Made by a program: the position numbers and the translations under genes
Part shown: piece after piece, positions 25,080 through 34,772 of the stretch
Numbering within the stretch: position 1 is the stretch's first letter
How the letters are laid out: each line of letters begins with the position of its first letter
Assembly (NCBI GenBank): GCA_001874255.1
Contig: MPDC01000008.1
Span: 62,001 to 126,000 of the forward strand
DNA: 64,000 nucleotides
Reading direction: 5' to 3'
From: Alphaproteobacteria bacterium MedPE-SWcel
GTDB lineage: Bacteria > Pseudomonadota > Alphaproteobacteria > Rhodobacterales > Rhodobacteraceae
Notes under the pieces: generated by a model
Told to the model about the DNA's origin: nothing
What the model saw: only the letters and a program-made list of their open reading frames with translations
Databases searched by the model: none

Positions 25080-27770
25080 TCAGAGGATTTCTTCTATTTT
25101 CGTATGAAATGGCAAAGTTACCCGAAATGCCGCACCATTTTGGCCCGGCAAATATGAAATATCCCCCCCAAGGCGACGCATGATTTCACGGCAGATCGCC
25201 AGACCGAGACCAGCCCCGCCCGCGCGCTCCGGCGTAACCCTTGAGAATTTCTCGAATATCACTTCCTGGAAATCAACCGGCACGCCTTCACCATTATCGT
25301 AGAGGTCAATATGGACCGCCTCTTTCGCAAAATTCACGTCAATCCGCAATTCCGGATCCGGAGCAACGCAATATTTCTGGGCATTGGCGATCAAATTGAT
25401 GAAGACCTGTGACAGCCGATCCACATCGGTTTCCAGCTCCACCGCCTCGGCCCGGTGATCGCGATGCACCTGCAGCGGCCCCTCGGCGCCCGCCAGAGCA
25501 GAGGCCACCGCATGATCCAGCACATCCGACAATTGCCGGCGCGACACATTCAGCGTCACCTCGCCGCTCTCCAGCACGCTGAGATCCAGCAGATCGTTCA
25601 GCAGCCGGGTCAGCCGCAGGGCTTCGTCATGGATGATCGAGGCGTATTTGTGCTGCTCGTCGAGGCTCAGCCCCTGTTCGTCCCGCAGGATTTCCGAAAA
25701 GGCCCGCACCGAGGTCATCGGGGTGCGCAATTCATGGCTGACCTGGCTCAGAAACGCATCCTTCTGTTCCGACAGCCGGGTCAGTTTCTGGTTGGTTTCC
25801 CGCAGCTTCCGGGCGGTACTGGAGAGTTCCAGCGATTGCGCCTCCAGTCGGCTCGAATATTCCAGAAGCTGCGCTGATTCGTCGGCGACCGCCAGCAGAT
25901 CCTCGACCGAGACCGCAGCGCCGCTGACAATCTGGCCGATCATCGCATGGGCGGCGGCCGCGCCAATCGAGGCGCTCAGTTCCCGTTCCAGCTGTTCCAG
26001 AAAGGCCGGGGTCGGCTCCGGCAAGGGGCCCGGACCACCCTGCCGATCCACCGCCGCCTGAAAGAACGCCTGCGCGTCCTCGGGCCCCAGGATGCGCTGC
26101 GACATGATCATCAGATCTTCGCTCTGGGCCACCGAGCCGGTCCAGCCGCCGGGGCCGGCGGAATGGTCAAAGACATGCACGAACTGCGCTCCCTGCAGGC
26201 GCTCCATCGGGCTGGGGAAGCTCAGCACGGATACCACGCAGAACGCCACGACATTCAGGGTCATCGACCAGAGCACGCAATGGACGATCGGGTCCAGCCC
26301 CTCGATCCCGAACAGGGCCTGCGGCCGCAGCCAGGACAGGCCGAAGGGACCATCGCGGAGGGTGTCGGGCGAAAAGACACCGCCTGCGACCTCTGGCAGC
26401 AGCAGCGTATAGCCCCAAAGGCCAAAGCCGACGAAGAGCCCCGCCAGCGCACCCGCCCGGGTCGCCCCGCGCCAGAACAGCCCGCCGACAAGCGCCGGCA
26501 GAATCTGGGAAATCCCCGAGAAGGAGATCAGCCCGATCGCCGCCAATGCAGCCCCGCCGCCAGAGATCTGATAGTAGGCGTAGCCAAGCGCCATGATCGC
26601 CGCGATCGAAAACCTGCGGGCAAACAGCACCACGCTGCGCACATCGCCCGACACGGACGCCCCGCCAAAGGCATCGGTAGAGCGCAGCCACACCGGCATG
26701 ACGATATGGTTCGACACCATGGTCGACAGGCTCATGGCGGCGACGATCACCATTGATGTGGCCGAGGAAAACCCGCCCAGAAAGGACAGCATCGCCAGCC
26801 CGTTCTGCCCCTGAGACAACGGCAGGGTCAGAACGAACAGATCCGGGTTTGCCCCCTGCGGCAGCAGCTCCAGCCCGAGCGCCGCAATGGGGATCACGAA
26901 GATCGAGATCAGCAGCAGATAGGTCGGAAAGGCCCAGGCCGCGATGCGCAGGTGGCGCTCGTCCTCGTTTTCGACCACCATCACCTGAAACATGCGCGGC
27001 AGGCAGACGAATGCGGCGGCGGAGAGGAACGTGATCGCGGTCCAGCGGCCGCCGTCCACCTGCCAGGCCCCGATGGGCGAGGCGTCGATCCGGGCCAGCG
27101 TCTGTGACACCCCGCCCGACAGCCCCCAGACCACGAAGATGCCGACCGCCACCAGCGCCACCAGTTTCACCACCGCCTCCATTGCGACCGCCATGACGAC
27201 CCCGTGGTGGCGTTCGTTGGCATTCAGGTTGCGGGTTCCAAAGAGGATGGCAAAACAGGCCAGCCCGGCGGCGATCCAGAACACCATGCCGCTCTCGTTG
27301 TAGCTGCGGGCCGGATCAGCGGCGGCAAAGATCGCCACCGACAGGGTGATCGACTGCAACTGCAACGCGATATAGGGGGTGACACCGACCACCGCCAGCA
27401 GGGTCACCCCGATGGCCAGCACGTTGGATTTGCCATATCGCGCCGACAGCAGGTCGGCAATGGAGCTGATACGCTGACTGCGGCCGACCCGGACCAGCTT
27501 GCGCAGCCCCCACCACCAGCCGATCATCACCAAAGTCGGCCCGAGATAGATGGTGACATATTCCATGCCCGACCGCGCCGCATAGCCCACCGCGCCATAA
27601 AAGGTCCAGGCCGTGCAATAGATCGAGAGCGACAGCGTATAGATCAGCGGCGACCCCATGAACCGCGCGCCCCGTCCCCGCAGCGCCTGACGGTCAGCCC
27701 AGAAGGCCACCATGAACAGGATCGACACATAGCCGATGCTGACCAGTGCCAGCAGGTTGAGTGAGGTCAT
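25080..27770 (-). CDS. SSF-transporter-domain sensor histidine kinase (CbrA/CrbS type)
   Basis: A 896-residue membrane kinase. Residues about 5-500 are a sodium/solute symporter domain with about 13 helices (IYCTAWTFYGAVGYAARSG, GLACFAILFGTRNLNANERH, FLGGFSSATSMVIVAAMSLS). A linker and coiled coil follow. The kinase core has the H-box SQVSHELRTPMTSVRAFSEI (about 675), the N-box NLIANAQKYC, DNGEGVP and GGAGLGLAICREIMRRLGG. Kinases of this type control acetate (acs) or histidine use elsewhere. The start at 27770 overlaps the upstream membrane-protein stop by 4 bases. The ligand is unknown; a short organic acid is likely from context. Confidence 0.92.
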   Translation of the reverse strand: MTSLNLLALVSIGYVSILFMVAFWADRQALRGRGARFMGSPLIYTLSLSIYCTAWTFYGAVGYAARSGMEYVTIYLGPTLVMIGWWWGLRKLVRVGRSQRISSIADLLSARYGKSNVLAIGVTLLAVVGVTPYIALQLQSITLSVAIFAAADPARSYNESGMVFWIAAGLACFAILFGTRNLNANERHHGVVMAVAMEAVVKLVALVAVGIFVVWGLSGGVSQTLARIDASPIGAWQVDGGRWTAITFLSAAAFVCLPRMFQVMVVENEDERHLRIAAWAFPTYLLLISIFVIPIAALGLELLPQGANPDLFVLTLPLSQGQNGLAMLSFLGGFSSATSMVIVAAMSLSTMVSNHIVMPVWLRSTDAFGGASVSGDVRSVVLFARRFSIAAIMALGYAYYQISGGGAALAAIGLISFSGISQILPALVGGLFWRGATRAGALAGLFVGFGLWGYTLLLPEVAGGVFSPDTLRDGPFGLSWLRPQALFGIEGLDPIVHCVLWSMTLNVVAFCVVSVLSFPSPMERLQGAQFVHVFDHSAGPGGWTGSVAQSEDLMIMSQRILGPEDAQAFFQAAVDRQGGPGPLPEPTPAFLEQLERELSASIGAAAAHAMIGQIVSGAAVSVEDLLAVADESAQLLEYSSRLEAQSLELSSTARKLRETNQKLTRLSEQKDAFLSQVSHELRTPMTSVRAFSEILRDEQGLSLDEQHKYASIIHDEALRLTRLLNDLLDLSVLESGEVTLNVSRRQLSDVLDHAVASALAGAEGPLQVHRDHRAEAVELETDVDRLSQVFINLIANAQKYCVAPDPELRIDVNFAKEAVHIDLYDNGEGVPVDFQEVIFEKFSRVTPERAGGAGLGLAICREIMRRLGGDISYLPGQNGAAFRVTLPFHTKIEEIL

Positions 27771-28189
27771 CCACCGCGCTCCGGCTCGGGGCGGTCCATT
27801 GGCGGCGTCTCTGCTGCGCCGCCGCGCACCGTCGGGTTCCCCAGATCCGTCAGATCCGTCAGATCCCCCCCCTCCGGCAGCGTATTGGCCCCGGTCCAAT
27901 GCACCGCCCAATGGCGCACCGCCACCGAAAAGCCGACGGAAAACAGCACCAAACCGACCCAGACCGAAAAGATGTAGATCATGGCAGACGACATGCTGCT
28001 GGTGCCGCCGCCCTCCGGCGCTGCAGAGCTGTCGCCCTCCGGCCACAACAAGGGCACCAGAAACAACAGCACCCCGATCAAAGGCGCGAGCCGGGCGATA
28101 TCCATCAGCCGCCGCCGCCGGTAGGTGCGCTGTTCGACGAAGGGGGCGCGCAGCTCATCGCGGCCCCCGGCGCCGTCGGACCGGATCAT
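27767..28189 (-). CDS. Small membrane protein of the SSF-kinase operon
   Basis: A 140-residue protein with two transmembrane segments, about residues 31-49 (ARLAPLIGVLLFLVPLLW) and 66-89 (SSAMIYIFSVWVGLVLFSVG). A basic stretch lies before the first (RTYRRRRL). The Asp/Pro/Arg-rich tail includes a repeat, DLTDLTDL. The position, directly before an SSF-domain protein with a 4-base overlap, recalls the small DUF485/DUF4212-like subunits that accompany SSF transporters, so it may be an accessory subunit of the kinase. I do not recognise a family. An internal Met at 28105 is an alternative start. Confidence 0.75.
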   Translation of the reverse strand: MIRSDGAGGRDELRAPFVEQRTYRRRRLMDIARLAPLIGVLLFLVPLLWPEGDSSAAPEGGGTSSMSSAMIYIFSVWVGLVLFSVGFSVAVRHWAVHWTGANTLPEGGDLTDLTDLGNPTVRGGAAETPPMDRPEPERGG

Positions 28190-28199
28190 CCGGGCCTGC

Positions 28200-28601
28200 T
28201 CAGCCTGCGTCGCGCACGCTGGCGCTCTGCAGGGCCTGCGCGTTCAGATCCCGCACAGCGGTCAGAACCTCGGCATTCGAGAAGGGCTTTGTCATGAAGC
28301 GGGTCACGCCCGCGCGTTCCGCCATTTCGCGATCCTTCACTTGCCCCCGCGCCGTCAGCATCAGAACCGGAAGATGCGCCATGGCATCTACCTCTCTGAT
28401 TTCGCGAATGATTTCCATCCCGCTCTTCCCCGGCAGCATGAGATCCAGAATTACCAGATCCGGTGCCGCAGCCTCGATCACCGCCAGCGCATCACTGCCA
28501 TCTGGGTGCACATCCACCTGCCATCCCTCGCGCGACAGCAAAAAACGGACGGCCTCCGCTATATTGGCTTCGTCTTCGATCAGAACGACTCGTCCAGCCA
28601 T
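28200..28601 (-). CDS. Single-domain response regulator
   Basis: From ATG 28601 the product has 133 residues, a CheY-like receiver with no output domain. The acidic pocket is at VLIEDEANIAE, the phospho-acceptor Asp lies in DLVILDLMLPGKSG (about residue 53), Thr in LMLTARG, and Lys in FMTKPFSNAE. The GGGAGG upstream fits an ATG at 28610 slightly better, which would add three residues. It lies between the XRE regulator gene and the SSF kinase genes and is probably the kinase partner. Because it has no DNA-binding domain, the output must go through another protein. Confidence 0.92.
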   Translation of the reverse strand: MAGRVVLIEDEANIAEAVRFLLSREGWQVDVHPDGSDALAVIEAAAPDLVILDLMLPGKSGMEIIREIREVDAMAHLPVLMLTARGQVKDREMAERAGVTRFMTKPFSNAEVLTAVRDLNAQALQSASVRDAG

Positions 28602-28696
28602 ATGTCCCATTGTCCTCCCCTGCACCACACCGATCAACGGCTCCTCCGGGTGCAGACCGGATCTTGCACCAATCCGCGCGCGGTGTCACGTGGCAG

Positions 28697-30028
28697 TTAC
28701 ACCGGGACAAGTCCGGGGTCTTCGGTGCCGCGCAGGATCGAAGGCTCGCGCCGGGCCGCGCAGCCGCGCCGGACGCAGATCCGGCAGCTTGCCCCCACCG
28801 GGCGCGATCCGGCCTCCGGGGCGGCGTCGGGCTGGTCGCCGGGCAGGATCAGCATCGCCGCGCGCCGGACCGGATCGGTGTCAAAGGTCAGCGGTTCGGC
28901 CGCCCAGGCAATGGCAAAACACAGGCTGTCCCGCGCGGCGCGGCCCTGTTGGTGCACCCGGCGCCGGATCGGCACATCGGGCTGAGACAGGGCCGTGAAC
29001 AAGGGCCACAGCGGACAGGAGGCGCCAAGGCGCGGCAGAGAAAACCCGGCCACCGGCTTGCGAAACAGGATCGAGCCGGAGGCATCGCAGACCACCAACC
29101 CCGACGGCTGGCCAAGAATGTCCTCGGGCAGCGCCGCAAGACGGCGCAGCACCCGGTGCACCTCGACGCCGAACTCCCGCGCCAGCTCTCCCGGCGCCAG
29201 CCCAAGACGGCCCAGGGCCTCGCGCAGCACCGTCAGAGGCATTGCACGCGCGTCCACCTCGTAATCCGCCAGGGCCGACGCGGCGAGCTTCTGTGCCGCC
29301 CGCCCCTCCAGGTCCGGCGCCCCGGAGGCCAGCTCTGCGGCGGTGCTGCGCCCGTCTTCCAGCTCGGGAAAATGAAACTCCCGCGCGGCAAAAAACGCCT
29401 CGACCTCTTCCTGCGGCAGACCGCGCCGATCGGCGCTGCTGCCACCGTCGTCCAGAAACCGCACCAGCGCCCGGCTGCTCTCGGCGAGCCGCTGCGCGTC
29501 CTCGTCCAGATTTCGGTGAAACCTGTCGCGCCACTCGGCCTCCAATTCGCCCGGTTCCGCCAGAATGGCAGAGGTGGAGCGAATGGCCGCCGCCGTGGAC
29601 AGGACCTCGTGCAAAGACGCCGCCAGATGCGGGTCATGGGTCAGCCGGTCCGACAGCCCGCGCACCGTGCGCTCCAGCGCGCCGATCCGGGTGTGGGTCT
29701 CGGCCAGAACCTCCGCCCAGCCGGGAAAGCGGCCCGCGAACTCGTCCACCCGGTCCAGTTCGGCGTTGCGCGCCCGCGCATCCGCAGCCGCCTCCCGCAG
29801 GGCCGCCACCAAGGTCGCCTCCACCCCCTCGCTCAGAACCGACGGCTCCACTCCCAGAGCCTGCGCCAGCGTCACCAGCAACTTGCCGCCGATTCTGCGC
29901 CGGTTGTGTTCGATCAGATTGAGGTAGGACGCAGAGATCCCCACATCCCGCGCGAGATCGGCCTGACGCAGATCCAGCATCAACCGCCGTTCCCGGATCC
30001 GGCTCCCCGTGAGACTGTCTGACGCCAA
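28697..30028 (-). CDS. XRE-family short-chain fatty acid regulator (RamB/ScfR-like)
   Basis: A 443-residue regulator. The N-terminal helix-turn-helix is at about residues 9-62 (RLMLDLRQADLARDVGISAS, then SYLNLIEHNRRR). A long helical middle follows. The C-terminal ImmA/IrrE-like and DUF2083 part has AREFHFPELEDG, ALADYEVDARAMPL, VHRVLRRLAALPED and a Cys-rich end, SCRICVRRGCAARREPSI, of the type called short-chain fatty acyl transcriptional regulator. Relatives (RamB, MccR, ScfR) govern acetate or propionate metabolism. It is the first gene of the regulatory operon and is divergent from the Liv-type ABC operon, so it may control both. Confidence 0.88.
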   Translation of the reverse strand: MASDSLTGSRIRERRLMLDLRQADLARDVGISASYLNLIEHNRRRIGGKLLVTLAQALGVEPSVLSEGVEATLVAALREAAADARARNAELDRVDEFAGRFPGWAEVLAETHTRIGALERTVRGLSDRLTHDPHLAASLHEVLSTAAAIRSTSAILAEPGELEAEWRDRFHRNLDEDAQRLAESSRALVRFLDDGGSSADRRGLPQEEVEAFFAAREFHFPELEDGRSTAAELASGAPDLEGRAAQKLAASALADYEVDARAMPLTVLREALGRLGLAPGELAREFGVEVHRVLRRLAALPEDILGQPSGLVVCDASGSILFRKPVAGFSLPRLGASCPLWPLFTALSQPDVPIRRRVHQQGRAARDSLCFAIAWAAEPLTFDTDPVRRAAMLILPGDQPDAAPEAGSRPVGASCRICVRRGCAARREPSILRGTEDPGLVPV

Positions 30029-30262
30029 CGCGATCCCCTTGACTAAAACCCCGGCATTTCAACGACTTTCTGCAGAGCAGAATAACATAATTTACTACAT
30101 TTGGTTGAACCCTGTTCATTTATTTACAGAAAAACCGCGCAAAACAAGGGTTTTATTGCGCGGCTTTACAATAGGCCCGCATACTCGTTTTGCACAATGT
30201 TGCAGGTGACGCGCGAAAGTGAGGAGTCGCGCCTCGCCTTTTTCACCCAAGGGAGGAACCCA

Positions 30263-31609
30263 ATGTCCAAACTAGACGTAAGCCGTCGTGGCCTACTCAG
30301 AACCGGAGCCGTCACAGGCGCTGGTCTGGCGCTGCCGACCATTTTCACAGCGCAAAGCGCCTCGGCGTTTACCAATGATCCAACCGGAGGCACCGTAACG
30401 CTCGGCTTCAACGTGCCGCAGACCGGCCCCTATGCCGACGAAGGTGCAGACGAGCTGCGTGCCTATGAACTCGCCGTTGACCACCTGAATGGTGAGGGCG
30501 ACGGTGGCATGCTCAATTCCTTCAGCTCCAAGGCGCTGCAGGGCAATGGCATCCTGGGCAAGAAGGTGGAATATGTCACCGGCGACACCCAGACCAAATC
30601 CGACGCGGCGCGCGCCTCAGCGAAGTCGATGATCGAAAAAGACGGTGCCATCATGATCTCCGGCGGCTCGTCCTCCGGCGTTGCGATCGCGGTTCAGGGC
30701 CTGTGCCAGGAAGCCGGCGTGATCTTCATGGCGGGTCTCACCCACTCCAATGACACCACCGGCAAGGACAAGAAGGCCAATGGCTTCCGCCATTTCTTCA
30801 ATGCCTATATGTCTGGCGCCGCGCTGGCGCCGGTGCTGAAGAACCTCTATGGCGATGACCGCAAGGCCTATCACCTGACGGCCGACTACACCTGGGGCTG
30901 GACCCAGGAAGAATCGATCAAGGCCGCCACCGAGGCGCTCGGCTGGGAAACCGTGAACACGGTGAAGACCCCGCTGGCTGCGACCGACTTCTCCTCCTAT
31001 ATCGCGCCGGTTCTGAACTCTGGCGCCGATGTGCTGATCCTGAACCACTACGGCGGCAACATGGTGAACTCGCTCACCAACGCGGTCCAGTTCGGCCTGC
31101 GCGAAAAAGAAGTCAACGGCAAGAACTTCGAGATCGTCGTGCCGCTCTACTCCCGCCTGATGGCCAAGGGCGCGGGTGCCAACGTCAAAGGCATCCACGG
31201 CTCCACCAACTGGCACTGGTCGCTGCAGGACGAAGGCTCCAAGGCTTTCGTACGGTCCTTCGGCACCAAATACGGCTTCCCGCCGTCCCAGGCGGCCCAT
31301 ACCTGCTACGTTCAGACCCTGCTCTATGCGGATGCGGTCCAGCGGGCGGGCTCCTTCAACCCCTGTGCGGTTGGCGAGGCGCTCGAGGGCTTCGAGTTCG
31401 ACGGGATGGGCAACGGCAAGACGCTGTACCGCGCCGACGATCACCAGTGCTTCAAGGACGTTCTGGTGGTGCGCGGGAAAGAGAACCCGACCTCGGAGTT
31501 CGACCTTCTCGAAGTTGTCGAGGTCACCCCGCGTGAACAGGTTGAATATGCACCTGACCACCCGATGTTCGCAGGCGGCCAGCTCGGCTCCTGCAACCCG
31601 GGCGCATAA
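30263..31609 (+). CDS. Liv-type ABC transporter substrate-binding protein, Tat-exported
   Basis: A 448-residue periplasmic binding protein (Peripla_BP_6). The start follows a strong GGGAGG. The leader SRRGLLRTGAVTGAGLALP has a twin-arginine motif (RRGLL) and ends near SASA. The mature part begins VTLGFNVPQTGPYADEGADE and continues with YVTGDTQTKSDAARASAKSM and SGGSSSGVAIAVQGLC. It is longer than classic LivK and closer to amide/urea-type binding proteins. Its four ABC partners follow. Substrate unknown; the adjacent short-chain fatty acid regulator suggests an organic acid or amino acid. Confidence 0.88.
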   Translation: MSKLDVSRRGLLRTGAVTGAGLALPTIFTAQSASAFTNDPTGGTVTLGFNVPQTGPYADEGADELRAYELAVDHLNGEGDGGMLNSFSSKALQGNGILGKKVEYVTGDTQTKSDAARASAKSMIEKDGAIMISGGSSSGVAIAVQGLCQEAGVIFMAGLTHSNDTTGKDKKANGFRHFFNAYMSGAALAPVLKNLYGDDRKAYHLTADYTWGWTQEESIKAATEALGWETVNTVKTPLAATDFSSYIAPVLNSGADVLILNHYGGNMVNSLTNAVQFGLREKEVNGKNFEIVVPLYSRLMAKGAGANVKGIHGSTNWHWSLQDEGSKAFVRSFGTKYGFPPSQAAHTCYVQTLLYADAVQRAGSFNPCAVGEALEGFEFDGMGNGKTLYRADDHQCFKDVLVVRGKENPTSEFDLLEVVEVTPREQVEYAPDHPMFAGGQLGSCNPGA

Positions 31610-31626
31610 GCGGCGCGAAACCAACA

Positions 31627-31653
31627 GGTCGGGCGCGCGTGCTGCGCCCGACC
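31627..31653 (+). other. Intercistronic stem-loop after the binding-protein gene
   Basis: GGTCGGGCGC pairs perfectly with GCGCCCGACC across a 7-base loop. There is no T-tract. The position right after a binding-protein gene fits a hairpin that protects the upstream mRNA, or partly ends transcription, so that the binding protein is made in excess. Confidence 0.7.
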
Positions 31654-31765
31654 ACGCTTCTCCCGCACAGTCCGGCCGACCTGAAACGCGCCTCGGCACC
31701 CCGGGTCGTGGCCTGCTGCTGCATTCAAATAACAAGCCACCCAGACGAACCGGAAGGTGGGACCC

Positions 31766-32788
31766 ATGGACGCGTTCCTTCTACAGATCCTAAACGGGCT
31801 CGATAAGGGCTCTGCCTATGCGCTGATTGCGTTGGGCCTGACACTCATTTTTGGCACCCTTGGTGTCGTGAACTTTGCCCATGGGGCCCTGTTCATGATC
31901 GGGGCCTTTTGCGCGGTGACCGTGCGAAAATTCCTCAACCTCAGCGTCGAGACCATCGACCCGGAGAGGACCGACTTTCTCGGCAATCCGCTGAAGGTCA
32001 AGACTCCCTATGTGGAGAACTGGTTCGGACCCGAATTCGGCGGCTTGATTATCGACTGGTCGGTGCCGATCGCGATCCTCTTCGCGATCCCGATCATGAT
32101 CGCCGTCGGCTTCATCATGGAGCGCGGGCTGATCAAGCATTTCTACAAACGCCCCCACGCGGATCAGATCCTGGTGACCTTCGGTCTCGCCATCGTGCTG
32201 CAGGAAGTCATCAAGTACTTCTACGGCGCGAACCCGATCCCGACGCCCGCGCCGGATGCCCTGAACGGCGTCGCCAACCTCGGCGCGATCATCGGCATGG
32301 ACCTGATCTACCCGGTCTGGCGCATCGTCTATTTCTGCTTTGCCTGCCTCATCATCAGCGGCGTCTTTGCCTTCCTGCAGTTCACCACCTTCGGAATGGT
32401 GGTCCGCGCCGGCATGGCCGACCGCGAGACGGTGGGGCTCTTGGGCATCAACATCGACCGCCGCTTCACCATCATGTTCGGCATTGCCGCCGCCGTCGCG
32501 GGGCTCGCCGGGGTGATGTATACGCCGATCAACTCGCCCAACTACCACATGGGCATGGACTTTCTGGTCCTGAGCTTCGTGGTGGTCGTCGTCGGCGGCA
32601 TGGGTTCCCTGCCCGGCGCAGTGCTGGCAGGCTTCGTGCTCGGCATCCTCGAGAGCTTTGCCTCGATGGAATGGGCCATCAACCTGATCCCCGGTATCAA
32701 CCAGATCATCATCTACCTCGTCGCAATCGTCATCCTTCTGGTCCGCCCGCGCGGATTGATGGGGCGCAAAGGCGTGATGGAGGACTAA
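31766..32788 (+). CDS. livH: Branched-chain-type ABC transporter permease 1
   Basis: A 340-residue LivH-family permease. The start at 31766 follows AAGGTGGG. Conserved segments are [37 protein letters not shown], and later [20 protein letters not shown], with [18 protein letters not shown] as the cytoplasmic coupling region. About eight transmembrane helices. An insertion of roughly 40 residues between the first helices ([20 protein letters not shown]) is longer than in typical LivH. It forms the channel with LivM. Confidence 0.9.
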   Translation: MDAFLLQILNGLDKGSAYALIALGLTLIFGTLGVVNFAHGALFMIGAFCAVTVRKFLNLSVETIDPERTDFLGNPLKVKTPYVENWFGPEFGGLIIDWSVPIAILFAIPIMIAVGFIMERGLIKHFYKRPHADQILVTFGLAIVLQEVIKYFYGANPIPTPAPDALNGVANLGAIIGMDLIYPVWRIVYFCFACLIISGVFAFLQFTTFGMVVRAGMADRETVGLLGINIDRRFTIMFGIAAAVAGLAGVMYTPINSPNYHMGMDFLVLSFVVVVVGGMGSLPGAVLAGFVLGILESFASMEWAINLIPGINQIIIYLVAIVILLVRPRGLMGRKGVMED

Positions 32789-32792
32789 GACC

Positions 32793-33992
32793 ATGTTCGG
32801 ACTAGACAAAAGAGACACCTCCCTGCTGATGATCGTCGCTGTTCTGACGCTCTTCGCCCCCTTCATCCTGAACCCCTTCCCCACCGGGTCCGGTCTGGCA
32901 CAGTTCAACGCCGGCTATCCGGACCTGATGCAGCGGTTCGTGATCTTCGGCATCTTCGCCATCGGGTTCAACATCCTCTTCGGCCTCACCGGATACCTGT
33001 CCTTCGGCCACGCGGCTTTCCTGGGTGTCGGATCCTACTCGGCAGTCTGGATGTTCAAACTGCTGAGCATGAACGTGCTGCCCGCCATCCTGCTCAGCGT
33101 CATCATCTCGGGGCTTTTTGCGCTGGTGATCGGCTATATCAGCCTGCGCAGGTCGGGCATCTATTTCTCGATCCTGACGCTGGCCTTCGCGCAGATGTCG
33201 TTCAGCCTCGCCTATTCGGTGCTGACCCCGATCACCAACGGTGAAACCGGCCTGCAACTGACGCTGGACGATCCGCGCGTGCTGGGCGTCACCGCTACCG
33301 CAGACGGCTCGATCCCGGTGACCAACCTCTTTGGCCTCGAGATGCGCGGCACCTACGAGATGGTCGTCGGCCCCTGGGCCTTCCAGTTCAACATGGGCTA
33401 CTACCTCTGCGCACTGGTGCTGATCGCCGCCTTCTACCTGGCGATCCGCATCTTCCGCTCGCCCTTCGGGATGATGCTGCGGGCGGTGAAATCGAACCAG
33501 CAGCGGATGAACTACACCGGCCTGAACTCCAAACCCTACACCCTGGCGGCCTTCGTGATCTCCGGCATGTATGCGGGGCTTGCGGGCGGGCTGATGGCCT
33601 CGATGGACCCGCTGGCAGGCGCCGAGCGGATGCAGTGGACAGCCTCGGGCGAAGTCGTCCTGATGACCATCCTCGGCGGAGCAGGCACGCTGATCGGCCC
33701 GGTGCTGGGCGCAGGCTTCATCAAATACTTCGAGAACATCTTCTCCAAGATCAACGACAACGTGCTGCATGGCTGGTTCGCCATCCTGCCCGACGGTCTG
33801 GAGGATTTCATTGTCTTCGTCGTGCACCCTTTCATCGGCAAGGGCTGGCATCTGACACTGGGCATTCTGTTCATGCTCGTGGTGATCTACCTGCCCGGCG
33901 GGCTCGTCGAAGGGGGTCAGCGCATCGCAGGCTGGGTGCGGGGCAACAAGAAGCCCGACGCCCCGCAAAGCGAAACCAAACCCGCGGAATAA
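32793..33992 (+). CDS. livM: Branched-chain-type ABC transporter permease 2
   Basis: A 399-residue LivM-family permease 4 bases after livH. The N-terminal region has [20 protein letters not shown], the core [20 protein letters not shown], and the coupling part [20 protein letters not shown]. About nine to ten helices. An extended loop near residues 145-190 ([18 protein letters not shown]) and the polar C-terminal tail are longer than in Escherichia coli LivM. The ATPase genes follow directly. Confidence 0.9.
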   Translation: MFGLDKRDTSLLMIVAVLTLFAPFILNPFPTGSGLAQFNAGYPDLMQRFVIFGIFAIGFNILFGLTGYLSFGHAAFLGVGSYSAVWMFKLLSMNVLPAILLSVIISGLFALVIGYISLRRSGIYFSILTLAFAQMSFSLAYSVLTPITNGETGLQLTLDDPRVLGVTATADGSIPVTNLFGLEMRGTYEMVVGPWAFQFNMGYYLCALVLIAAFYLAIRIFRSPFGMMLRAVKSNQQRMNYTGLNSKPYTLAAFVISGMYAGLAGGLMASMDPLAGAERMQWTASGEVVLMTILGGAGTLIGPVLGAGFIKYFENIFSKINDNVLHGWFAILPDGLEDFIVFVVHPFIGKGWHLTLGILFMLVVIYLPGGLVEGGQRIAGWVRGNKKPDAPQSETKPAE

Positions 33993-34004
33993 GGAGAGAA
34001 AACA

Positions 34005-34760
34005 ATGGGTATTCTCGAAGTCAAGAACGTGGGCAAACGCTTTGGCGGTCTGCAGGCGCTCTCGGATGTGAACCTCTCGGTGCGTGAAAACTCGGTCCAC
34101 GCCATCATCGGCCCCAACGGCGCGGGCAAATCCACCCTGCTGAACTGCCTCGTCGGCAAGCTGATCCCCGACACCGGATCGGTGATGTTCGACGGCCAAT
34201 CGGTGCTGGGGCGTGCGCCCTACGAGATCAACCAGATGGGCATTTCCCGGGTATTCCAGACGCCCGAGATCTTTGGTGATCTGTCGGTCCTGGAAAACAT
34301 GATGATCCCCTGCCTGGCCAAGCGCGACGGCTCGTTCGAACTGAACGCCATCGCCAATGTCATGAGCCAGCGGGACATCATCGAAACAGCAGAGCGCATG
34401 CTGGAGGAGATGAACATGGCCGACAAACGGCACATGAACGCCGCCTCCCTGTCACGCGGCGACAAACGCCGCCTGGAAATCGGCATGTGCCTCAGTCAGG
34501 AACCACGCCTGTTGCTGCTGGATGAACCCACGGCGGGGATGGCGCGCGCCGACACCAACAATACCATCGACCTGCTGAAGCAGATCTCGGACGAGCGCAG
34601 CATCACCATCGCGATCATCGAACATGACATGCATGTGGTGTTCTCGCTGGCCAACCGGATCACCGTACTGGCGCAGGGCACGCCGCTGGTCGAGGATGAT
34701 CCCGAGAACATCCGCGGCAATCCCAAGGTCCGCGAAGCCTATCTCGGCGAGAGCGCGTAA
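34005..34760 (+). CDS. livG: Branched-chain-type ABC transporter ATPase 1
   Basis: A 251-residue ATPase. Walker A is GPNGAGKSTLLN (about residue 37), the signature region is SLSRGDKRRLEIGMCL (variant LSRGD instead of LSGGQ), Walker B is LLLLDEPTAGM and the switch His is in IIEHDMHVVF. The LSRGDKR variant is seen in urea/amide-type (UrtD-like) ATPases, which fits the long binding protein. GGAG precedes the ATG. Confidence 0.92.
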   Translation: MGILEVKNVGKRFGGLQALSDVNLSVRENSVHAIIGPNGAGKSTLLNCLVGKLIPDTGSVMFDGQSVLGRAPYEINQMGISRVFQTPEIFGDLSVLENMMIPCLAKRDGSFELNAIANVMSQRDIIETAERMLEEMNMADKRHMNAASLSRGDKRRLEIGMCLSQEPRLLLLDEPTAGMARADTNNTIDLLKQISDERSITIAIIEHDMHVVFSLANRITVLAQGTPLVEDDPENIRGNPKVREAYLGESA

Positions 34761-34772
34761 AGGAGCACGACA

